NCBI GenBank assembly: GCA_003222455.1
Contig: QHWF01000334.1
Location: forward strand, 1 to 8,503
Direction of reading: 5' to 3'
Length of the DNA: 8,503 bases
DNA from: Acidobacteriota bacterium
Lineage (GTDB): Bacteria > Acidobacteriota > Vicinamibacteria > Vicinamibacterales > CAVVIG01
The notes under the pieces are model-generated. The model saw only the letters and a list, made by a program, of their open reading frames with translations. It made no database searches and was not told where the DNA came from. Positions 1 to 5,513 of the stretch are shown here, in pieces (positions within the stretch are counted from its first letter, which is position 1; the number at the start of each line of letters is the position of its first letter). Made by a program: the position numbers and the translations under genes.

Positions 1-1744
1 TCAAGACACCACCCTGGTTGCTGAAATTGGCCACGTCTCCAAACGCGCCAAGCGCTCCAAGTCCTGCCGTCGGATCCTCCGCTCCGATGTTGGCAGCGAC
101 TCCGATGCCTGACCATCCGCCGATGCCTGAGAGCACCGCGACGTACTGCTTTCCGTCGGGCCCCACATACGTCATCGGATTGCCAATGATTCCAGATGGG
201 GTCTTGAACTTCCACAACGCCTCACCGGTTTTGGCATTGACCGCTTTCAGCCAGCCCTCCATGGTCCCGTAGAAGACCACATCACCGCCAGTGGCGAGGG
301 CGCCTCCCCAGTTCGCCAGACTCTCCTTCACGCCCCAGACCTTCTTGTTCGTCGTCGGATCCCAGGCCACGAACTCGCCCCGGTGGCCGCCTGGACCGGC
401 GTGGCTCACCACGATCGCACCCACGTAGGGCTGGCCAGCCTGGTACTTGACCTCCACCCCTTCATAGTCCATGCAGAGATTGTTGGTCGGCACGTAGAAG
501 AGATTGGTTCTCGGGGAGTAGGCGACGGGCTGCTGGTTCTTGCCTCCCATCGCGGATGGACAGATGTCCTTGGTGTTTTTCGTTGCGGACGTTCTCTTCT
601 CGGGATTCTCGATCGGCTTCCCGGTCTTCAGATCCACACCGGTCGCCCAATTGACCACGACGAATGGGTCGGCCATGAGCAATTCACCGGTAGCCCGGTC
701 GAGCACGTATGAAAAGCCATTGCGGTCGAAGTTCACCAGCGTCTTTCGCTGTTGCCCTTTGATGGTGAGATCGACCAGGACGTTCTCGTTGATGCCGTCG
801 TAGTCCCAGGCATCGTGCGGCGTCTTCTGATAGGCCCACTTCACCTTCCCGGTATCAGGATCGCGCGCGAAGATCGTCATCGACCATTTGTTGTCGCCCG
901 GCCGTTGATCCGGATTCCAGGACCCGGGGTTCCCGCTGCCATAGTACAGAAGATTCAGCTCCGGGTCGTAGCTGTACCAGCCCCAGGTCGTGCCGCCGCC
1001 TCGTTTCCACTCATCGCCTTTCCAAGTCTCGACCGAACCTGGAAAACCAACGTCTGCCTCCGGTCCCGTGCTGTACATGCGCCAGACCTGCTTGCCGGTC
1101 TTGACATCATTTGCGGTCAGGAACCCGCGGACACCAAACTCTCCACCGCTGATCCCGGAGATCACCTTGTCTTTGATCACAATGGGCGCGGCGGTGACCG
1201 TCTGACCATTCTTGTAATCTCCCTGCTGAACTTTCCACAACTCCTTGCCCGTTTCGGCATCGAGTGCGACTGTCGAGGAATCCAATTGATTCTGAAAAAG
1301 TCTCCCGTCGGCATAGGTCAAGCCCCGGTTCACCGTATCGCAGCAGGCGACCGGAATGACCCGCGGATCCTGTTTCGGGACGTATTTCCATTTGACCGGT
1401 GCCCCTTCCTTTGTCAGGTCGAGCGCATAGACGATGTTCGGGAAAGGCGTGTGCACGTACATGGTGTTGCCAACCACCAGCGGTCCACCTTCGTGTCCCC
1501 GCAGCACGCCTGTCGAGAATGACCAGGCGGCCTTGAGGGTCTTCACGTTGTCGGTGTTAATCGCATTCAGCGAGCTGTACCGTGTCGACGCGTAGTTCTT
1601 GTTTGGCATCCGCCATTGCTTGTCTTCCTCCTTTGCCGGGGATGCACTGCCCTGGGCTGGTTGGGGAGCACCTTTGTTCGTGCAGGCGGTTGTGATGACC
1701 GGCAGCACGAATGTCGCGAGGAGCAGCATCGATAAGCGTTTCAT
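1..1744 (-). CDS. xoxF: XoxF-type lanthanide-dependent PQQ methanol/alcohol dehydrogenase, probable lipoprotein (3' end cut by window edge)
   Basis: This enzyme oxidises methanol or other primary alcohols outside the cytoplasm with PQQ, passing electrons to a c-type cytochrome. The 581 visible residues form a PQQ beta-propeller with repeated W-docking motifs (for example LDAETGKELW at 161-170 and AVNAKTGEALW at 501-511). Visible functional residues are the vicinal Cys134-Cys135 pair in ACCDTVNRG, metal ligands Glu202 (GGEFGVRG) and Asn272 (GSGNPGSW), catalytic Asp314, and Arg341 (NFDRNGF). Cys395 and Cys424 are spaced like the second family disulfide. Asp316, two residues after the catalytic Asp in WDYDG, is the extra lanthanide ligand of XoxF; calcium MxaF has Ala there. 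The N-terminus is a lipoprotein-like signal ending ITTAC (Cys21), which is unusual because XoxF is normally soluble and periplasmic. ATG at 1744 is supported by AGGAAAGGA (1751-1759), 6 nt upstream. The frame is open to the edge, ending in GGVL, so few residues are missing. Substrate is not determinable from sequence. Confidence 0.93.
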   Translation of the reverse strand, partial: MKRLSMLLLATFVLPVITTACTNKGAPQPAQGSASPAKEEDKQWRMPNKNYASTRYSSLNAINTDNVKTLKAAWSFSTGVLRGHEGGPLVVGNTMYVHTPFPNIVYALDLTKEGAPVKWKYVPKQDPRVIPVACCDTVNRGLTYADGRLFQNQLDSSTVALDAETGKELWKVQQGDYKNGQTVTAAPIVIKDKVISGISGGEFGVRGFLTANDVKTGKQVWRMYSTGPEADVGFPGSVETWKGDEWKRGGGTTWGWYSYDPELNLLYYGSGNPGSWNPDQRPGDNKWSMTIFARDPDTGKVKWAYQKTPHDAWDYDGINENVLVDLTIKGQQRKTLVNFDRNGFSYVLDRATGELLMADPFVVVNWATGVDLKTGKPIENPEKRTSATKNTKDICPSAMGGKNQQPVAYSPRTNLFYVPTNNLCMDYEGVEVKYQAGQPYVGAIVVSHAGPGGHRGEFVAWDPTTNKKVWGVKESLANWGGALATGGDVVFYGTMEGWLKAVNAKTGEALWKFKTPSGIIGNPMTYVGPDGKQYVAVLSGIGGWSGIGVAANIGAEDPTAGLGALGAFGDVANFSNQGGVL

Positions 1745-1750
1745 TTCACG

Positions 1751-1759
1751 TCCTTTCCT
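1751..1759 (-). promoter_or_regulatory. xoxF ribosome binding site
   Basis: AGGAAAGGA on the minus strand lies 6 nt before ATG at 1744. It decides that start over the internal Met6 codon, and the signal peptide then begins MKRLS, as expected for an exported protein. Confidence 0.7.
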
Positions 1760-1837
1760 GTCGACGACCGCTGTTTCTGGTTCGTGCTCTTACCACTCCT
1801 GGCCTTCGAGGATCGCAGCCCGTGGTGAAAGTCCAGC

Positions 1838-1857
1838 TGCATTCGGCCGGCGATGCA
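1838..1857 (-). repeat. Small inverted repeat in the xoxF leader
   Basis: TGCAT and ATGCA are perfect 5-bp arms around a 10-nt GC-rich centre. It is short and could be chance, but it lies immediately downstream, on the transcribed strand, of the much stronger hairpin at 1869-1897, so the leader may fold into two stems. Confidence 0.3.
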
Positions 1858-1868
1858 TCCCCGCTCCA

Positions 1869-1897
1869 CCCCACGGCGCACAGTCCGCGCCGTGGGG
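1869..1897 (-). terminator. Perfect 11-bp hairpin downstream of the hydrolase gene (terminator without U-tract, or leader structure)
   Basis: CCCCACGGCGC and GCGCCGTGGGG are exact reverse complements separated by 7 nt. The stem has 9 G-C pairs out of 11 and should be very stable in RNA. It starts 48 nt after the hydrolase stop and ends about 125 nt before xoxF. No T-run follows on either strand, so it is not a classical intrinsic terminator. It could be a hairpin-only terminator, a 3' end protecting the hydrolase mRNA, or a regulatory stem in the xoxF leader. The structure is seen directly; its role is inferred. Confidence 0.5.
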
Positions 1898-1944
1898 GCC
1901 CCGGGCTGACTGCGTTGCTCCTCCCTTAAATATTCCCGATATTC

Positions 1945-3315
1945 TCAGTCGTCGCGCCTTGTCAGCGGGGCGCCTCGCCGGCCTCGGTGCGACGCTGGAC
2001 TTTCACCACGGACTGCTACGTTCTCGCCGGCCCAGTTCAGGATGACGTCGGCGACCTCGAGGTTATTCGTCCCGAGCATCATCATGTGGGTCGTGCCGTT
2101 GAAGATCGGGTTCCCCAGCTCGTCCAACTTGATGTAGTCCACCTTCGCCGTGCCCTGCCCGGCGGCGCGCCTGGTTTTGATGGCGTTGACGGTCGTGTCG
2201 CATACCTCACTCGTCGCCGTGTAGTCGCCCTTCAGCGCCATGTAGGGGATCTTGTCGAAGTCCTCCGCCTTCAGCCCGCTGTTCGGAAGTGAGCAGGACC
2301 CTTCGATCGTGATGAGCCCTTTTAGCAGGTCCAGGTGACCGCGTTCCTTCAGGATGCGGACCATGTGATGGCCCATGATGCCCGATTGCGAATGGGTGGC
2401 CACGACGGCGCCGCCGAGCCGCTCGACCAGTTCCGCCAAATCTTTCGGCGTCCAGGTATTGGCGGGGGAGATTTCGGTCGGATCGCAGGTGGCACAGATG
2501 GAGCCAGGCAGCGTGACCTCCGCGTTGGGAACCAACTGCTTGTAGTACTCGAGCGCGTAGTAATTGTGGGGTCCTGCCGGAGCCTCGGCGATGGCGCCGG
2601 CGCGCGAGACGATGGCGGGGTCCACGGAGAGCGGGTAGGCGGGATAGTAGCCTTTGCCGTGACTCGTGTCGGTCGGCGGATCGCCCGGATCGCCGTGCCG
2701 GATCAGCGTACCCGTGAGAATGTTCGAACCTGCCGGGGTGAGGTGTCCGAACCACGCGGTCCAGGCGCCGTTGTCGGTGATCCTGCCGAAGCCGGGGATC
2801 TGTCCGGTCCCGTTCGTGATGTCACCGATCCGGATCAGGGCGGCGGCTTCATGGATGACGGACTCGTCGAACCCCGAGCGTCCGCGTCCTGCCTGATCGA
2901 CGATGTAGGTGGAAATCCCCTGGCGCACGAAATACGGCGCCCAGCCTTCGCGTCCGTCGGGAGTCGACTCCAGACACGCCGCCGTATGCGAGGACCCGTG
3001 CACCATGATGACCGGTGGCATGTTCGGTTTCCTGTTCGCCGGGATCTGGAACTGCACGTACATCTGGCCGATCGTGATCTGGCTGGGGGCGGGCGCCTGA
3101 CTCGGATTGTTCGGCGCGGGCGTGGCATACGTGGTGACCTTCGGCACGCCGCCGATGAAGAAGCTGCCCTGGTCCTCAATGACCAGCGGTTTCTTGAGGA
3201 ATTTCCTGGTCTTGCTGCCATCCTGCGCCAGGACGCTCGCCGTCACAGTGACGAGCAGGACCGCCGAGCACAGACACCTTTCGACTCGGTGCAGAAAACG
3301 ACGGTCACATGTCAT
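1945..3315 (-). CDS. Secreted alpha/beta-fold hydrolase (esterase-like)
   Basis: A 456-residue serine hydrolase, probably an esterase of unknown substrate, exported by a signal peptide (residues 1-30, likely cut after SVLA). Conserved elements in order are the oxyanion-loop region MVHGSSHTA (104-112), TPDGREGW (118-125), VDQAGRGRSG (139-148), the nucleophile elbow THSQSG with Ser309 as likely nucleophile, a probable acid at Asp364 (LKGDY) or Glu338 (TIEGS), and His410 in THMMM. The TPDGREGW, VDQxGRGRSG and THMMMLxxNN pattern resembles bacterial proteins annotated only as alpha/beta hydrolase. Several extra cysteines (114, 274, 277, 341, 372) could form disulfides after export. The fold seems to finish near residue 429 (VILNWAG); the last 27 residues are Arg-rich and unlike the rest. 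ATG at 3315 is preceded by GAGGAG. It sits 200 bp upstream of xoxF on the same strand, which suggests but does not prove a linked role. Confidence 0.88.
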   Translation of the reverse strand: MTCDRRFLHRVERCLCSAVLLVTVTASVLAQDGSKTRKFLKKPLVIEDQGSFFIGGVPKVTTYATPAPNNPSQAPAPSQITIGQMYVQFQIPANRKPNMPPVIMVHGSSHTAACLESTPDGREGWAPYFVRQGISTYIVDQAGRGRSGFDESVIHEAAALIRIGDITNGTGQIPGFGRITDNGAWTAWFGHLTPAGSNILTGTLIRHGDPGDPPTDTSHGKGYYPAYPLSVDPAIVSRAGAIAEAPAGPHNYYALEYYKQLVPNAEVTLPGSICATCDPTEISPANTWTPKDLAELVERLGGAVVATHSQSGIMGHHMVRILKERGHLDLLKGLITIEGSCSLPNSGLKAEDFDKIPYMALKGDYTATSEVCDTTVNAIKTRRAAGQGTAKVDYIKLDELGNPIFNGTTHMMMLGTNNLEVADVILNWAGENVAVRGESPASHRGRRGAPLTRRDD

Positions 3316-3321
3316 GGAGCT

Positions 3322-3327
3322 CTCCTC
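3322..3327 (-). promoter_or_regulatory. Ribosome binding site of the alpha/beta hydrolase gene
   Basis: GAGGAG on the minus strand, 6 nt before ATG at 3315. It fixes the start so that the protein opens with a full signal peptide. Confidence 0.7.
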
Positions 3328-3347
3328 ACACCGCGGCGCCCGGATGG

Positions 3348-3376
3348 AAGCTACGCCCCTCGACCGGGCGTGTCAA
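3348..3376 (-). promoter_or_regulatory. Candidate sigma70 promoter of the alpha/beta hydrolase gene with a palindrome in its spacer
   Basis: TTGACA (3371-3376, a perfect -35 box) is 17 nt from TAGCTT (3348-3353, a poor -10 box). This predicts a start near 3341 and a leader of about 25 nt before the hydrolase ATG. A second TTGACT lies at 3383-3388, so GTTTGAC occurs twice in tandem, 5 nt apart. An inverted repeat, ACGCCC-N7-GGGCGT (3353-3371), almost exactly fills the spacer and could be a repressor or activator operator. Boxes and repeat are seen; function is inferred. Confidence 0.4.
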
Positions 3377-3514
3377 ACTTCAAGTCAAACAACGCCCGAT
3401 CAAGCAGGGCGAACAAGGCTGACGCTCAGAACCCGGCGTTTCGGTGCCTCGCTCCTCGTTCCGGTGGGACTCACCGCCGGTTGGCTCCGCGTCTCCGTAG
3501 CGCCAAGGCTTAAA

Positions 3515-3544
3515 CCTGGAGGACGTCCACCTGGAAGACGTCGA
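3515..3544 (+). repeat. 15-bp imperfect tandem repeat, in frame (LEDVH/LEDVE)
   Basis: Two adjacent 15-mers, CCTGGAGGACGTCCA and CCTGGAAGACGTCGA, match at 13 of 15 positions. The unit is five codons long and, in the plus-strand frame that looks most coding-like here, gives the pentapeptides LEDVH and LEDVE. Two copies only. Confidence 0.5.
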
Positions 3545-3590
3545 GACCGAGTTCCTCATGTTGGACACGCTGCTGCGCACCGACGAAGAC

Positions 3591-3619
3591 TTGATCCCTG
3601 CCTCGAACAGATGTACAGT
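3591..3619 (+). promoter_or_regulatory. Candidate promoter of the small exported protein gene
   Basis: TTGATC (3591-3596) and TACAGT (3614-3619) are 17 nt apart, each matching the sigma70 consensus at 4 of 6 positions. The predicted start near 3626 leaves a leader of about 168 nt before ATG at 3794. Such matches arise by chance in a few hundred bases, so this is tentative. Confidence 0.25.
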
Positions 3620-3781
3620 CCACCGAGCCAACATCGAGGTCCTCGTGATCGGCCGGCTTATTTGGCCCGTTCTCTCCGGCGCCATGCGAGGCGCCACGAT
3701 CGTTCCGCGCGAACAGGTCTCAACTCCCGGCGAGCTCACGTTCTTCCACGCCACTGCATGTTTCTGGCAGGTACGCCCTGC

Positions 3782-3786
3782 AGGAG
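3782..3786 (+). promoter_or_regulatory. Ribosome binding site deciding the start at 3794
   Basis: AGGAG lies 7 nt before ATG at 3794. This frame is open much further upstream (to 3107), across the hydrolase gene on the other strand, so this site together with the signal peptide that follows is what places the true start. Confidence 0.7.
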
Positions 3787-3793
3787 CCACATC

Positions 3794-4177
3794 ATGCGAA
3801 GGATCCTTGTGTGTCTCTCCGCCGTGATGGCGTTAGGCATCACGGCGTCACAAGCCGCGTGCTCACGTGACCACGAAGCCGTGCAGGCAGCCGACACCTC
3901 GATCGGCATCGAAACAAGTTCGATGTTCGTGACGATTGAGAACAAGGCTGGCGGACCGCTGCTCGACTTGACTGTCGCGAGTCAGACCCCAGGCCCGACG
4001 TATACGTCCTCGGTCACACGGTTAGAGGCCGGTCAGAAACAGGAACTGCCGCTTAGCAGTTTTTCGAGCCGCGACGGCGCCACGTTCAATCTTCGCCTCA
4101 TGAAGCCCAGGGCCGTTCATGTGACGGCGACCGACCTGGCGAGCAAGAAATACGAGGCGCAGGCATCCTGGAAATAG
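3794..4177 (+). CDS. Small exported protein of unknown function
   Basis: A 127-residue protein with a classic signal peptide: RR at 2-3, a hydrophobic stretch at about 4-18 and probable signal peptidase I cleavage near ASQA/AC (after residue 21). Cys23 follows AA, but Gln at -3 does not fit a lipobox well, so a lipoprotein is less likely. The mature part of about 105 residues alternates hydrophobic and polar residues (FVTIENKAGGPLLDLTV at 45-61; VHVTATD at 108-114) and looks like a small beta-sandwich. I do not recognise a family with confidence. Start chosen by AGGAG 7 nt upstream and by the signal peptide. It is transcribed divergently from the hydrolase and converges on the TPR gene, the two stop codons being 3 bp apart. 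Role unknown. Confidence 0.75.
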   Translation: MRRILVCLSAVMALGITASQAACSRDHEAVQAADTSIGIETSSMFVTIENKAGGPLLDLTVASQTPGPTYTSSVTRLEAGQKQELPLSSFSSRDGATFNLRLMKPRAVHVTATDLASKKYEAQASWK

Positions 4178-4180
4178 GTT

Positions 4181-5404
4181 TCACCGAAGGGACTTCCCCG
4201 CCGCGGCTGGATCGAGCTTCTGCTTCGTCACCTCCGGACGCGCGAACGTTTTTGTCGCGCTCGTGTGCTCCGCTGCATTCCGCAATTGCTCGAACGTCGC
4301 CAGCGCTTTCTCCTGCGCTGAGGTGTCGCCGAGCGCTCTGTGGGCTTGTGCCAGGTGGTAGTAGGCAACTTCACTTTCGGCGTTCAGCTGGATAGCTCTG
4401 TTCAAGTGCGGTATCGCCAGCTTGGGTTGTTCGAGCGCGATGAGCGTTCGGCCGAGCCCGACAAGTGCGTCTTCAAAGTCTGGATAATGCACGAGTGCGG
4501 TTTCGAAAAACGTGCGGGCCTCCCGCAAGTCACCGGCCTTCCGGTGGATCTCCGCAATCTCGTACGCGGAATTCGCATTCGTGGGATCGTTTTCGAGCTC
4601 CTGCGCGAATTCCTTCAGGGCCTCCGACTCCGCGCCGGTGGTGCCGGCAACTCGCCCAGCGCGTGCGAGGAGCACGCGTCCCAGCCGGAAATGTATCCCC
4701 GGCCGCTTCGAGTCGATGGCCACAACGGCCCGATATTCCTTCAATGCGGCATCATCAATCCCCAGACTCTCGTTCGCTTCGCCCGCGGCCAGGTGTACCC
4801 ATAGCGAGTCGGGTGCAACCTGCGCGAGACTCCGCAGCGTCAGGAACGCGAAGTTCGCGTACAAACGGCTCGCGTGGTACAAAATCTCCGGGTCGTCCCG
4901 ATAGAGACCTGTCAGCTGGAGCGCCACGCCGACCGCGTCCGCATGGCGCTCGAGTCCCGTGTACGCACGCTGCAGCTGCAGGCCCGCCGCGCGTCGCAGC
5001 GCCTTGTCGGACGATTGCCTGAACGCTTGCTCCAGCCCGGGCACGGCTTCCTCGAATTGTCCCAGCTCCGAAAGCGACATGGCCAGGAGGACGGACGCAT
5101 TCGGCAGCGAGGGCTTCAACGCGATCGCCTGCCGCAGCGAAGGAACGGCCAGCGTGAACTTTCCTTGCTGGAAGTACACGAATCCCAGGCTCGCGTGTAC
5201 TTCGGCGACGCCCGAGCTGAGGTCGCGAAGCGCTTCGTACGCGCGCTCCGCATCCGCATAGCGGTGCTCGGAGAGCGCCCTGGCCCCTTCGGCTGACAGG
5301 CGGCCCCGGGCATCGGGTGTCTGGCCGGCTAGGCTGCGAACCAATCCCGTGAGGACGACAACCAGCAAACCGCAGATTGCACGACGCTGGAGCGGGAGCC
5401 GCAT
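4181..5404 (-). CDS. Secreted tetratricopeptide-repeat (TPR) protein
   Basis: A 407-residue protein with an N-terminal signal (RR at 7-8, hydrophobic about 9-22, probable cleavage near SLAG/QT at 27). The rest is mostly helical TPR repeats, recognisable around 35-66, 67-100 (ASLGFVYFQQGKFTLAVPSL), 101-134, 203-236, 271-306 (AYEIAEIHRKAGDLREARTF), 311-342 and 345-375. The less regular stretch at 135-200 may hold degenerate repeats. The C-terminal 30 residues are polar and probably flexible. TPR arrays bind peptides or other proteins, so this is likely a periplasmic scaffold or partner of the receptor encoded just upstream; the partner is inferred from position. ATG at 5404 follows GGAGGA with a 5-nt gap, and an in-frame stop lies upstream. 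No enzymatic domain is visible. Confidence 0.88.
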   Translation of the reverse strand: MRLPLQRRAICGLLVVVLTGLVRSLAGQTPDARGRLSAEGARALSEHRYADAERAYEALRDLSSGVAEVHASLGFVYFQQGKFTLAVPSLRQAIALKPSLPNASVLLAMSLSELGQFEEAVPGLEQAFRQSSDKALRRAAGLQLQRAYTGLERHADAVGVALQLTGLYRDDPEILYHASRLYANFAFLTLRSLAQVAPDSLWVHLAAGEANESLGIDDAALKEYRAVVAIDSKRPGIHFRLGRVLLARAGRVAGTTGAESEALKEFAQELENDPTNANSAYEIAEIHRKAGDLREARTFFETALVHYPDFEDALVGLGRTLIALEQPKLAIPHLNRAIQLNAESEVAYYHLAQAHRALGDTSAQEKALATFEQLRNAAEHTSATKTFARPEVTKQKLDPAAAGKSLR

Positions 5405-5409
5405 CTGCG

Positions 5410-5415
5410 TCCTCC
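5410..5415 (-). promoter_or_regulatory. Strong ribosome binding site of the TPR gene
   Basis: GGAGGA on the minus strand, 5 nt before ATG at 5404. In the 109-nt gap after the receptor stop I see no terminator and no convincing promoter, which fits co-transcription with the receptor. Confidence 0.7.
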
Positions 5416-5513
5416 GATCATGTTGGAACGCCTCATCATACTGCGCGCGCGATCCATCAGGCGCGAGTCAGCTGCGGAGGCGCGCCCCGCCCGTCGCCGC
5501 ACTCGATCGGCGC

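Larger units (their letters stand above)
1745..1944 (-). promoter_or_regulatory. 200-nt leader between hydrolase gene and xoxF
   Basis: This is the untranslated stretch between the hydrolase stop and the xoxF start. Read on the minus strand it begins with an AT-rich segment (1929-1943), then has two inverted repeats (1869-1897 and 1838-1857), a GGGGCCCC palindrome (1895-1902) next to the first, and finally the xoxF ribosome binding site. No strong sigma70 promoter is visible. The best pair I find is weak: CTGACA at 1960-1965, inside the hydrolase 3' end, 16 nt from AATATC at 1938-1943. xoxF may therefore be read through from the hydrolase gene, use another sigma factor, or use a promoter I cannot recognise. 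I do not match the leader to a known riboswitch class. Confidence 0.45.
3316..3793. other. 478-nt stretch without a convincing gene, between divergent genes
   Basis: This separates the hydrolase (minus) from the small exported protein (plus). It holds the hydrolase ribosome binding site and candidate promoter, a candidate promoter for the plus-strand gene (3591-3619), a 15-bp imperfect tandem repeat (3515-3544), and GGCGCC repeated at 3678-3683 and 3690-3695 with 6 nt between. The plus-strand frame over about 3510-3606 has G/C at most third positions and reads like protein (LEDVHLEDVE... then TLLRTDEDLIP), but has no good start and no recognisable family. It may be a decayed gene fragment. 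Longer open frames on both strands here lack ribosome binding sites and protein-like composition. No tRNA or IS end was seen. Confidence 0.5.

Noticed and set aside
752..1522. 256-codon plus-strand open frame
   Set aside because: Antisense to the xoxF coding sequence, which has complete active-site motifs in its own frame.
1..1744. Calcium-dependent MxaF methanol dehydrogenase
   Set aside because: The residue two after the catalytic Asp is Asp316, not Ala, which fits the lanthanide-dependent XoxF type.
2335..3513. 392-codon plus-strand open frame
   Set aside because: It lies almost wholly opposite the hydrolase gene, is rich in Arg and Gly as mirror frames of GC-rich genes are, and has no recognisable domain or ribosome binding site.
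3380..3790. 136-codon minus-strand open frame in the gene-free stretch
   Set aside because: Ser/Arg/Thr-rich translation with no family resemblance and no ribosome binding site found; it also overlaps the coding-like plus-strand patch.
3107..3793. Plus-strand upstream extension of the frame that encodes the small exported protein
   Set aside because: The first half overlaps the well-supported hydrolase gene on the opposite strand, the composition is not protein-like, and the ribosome binding site plus signal peptide place the start at 3794.
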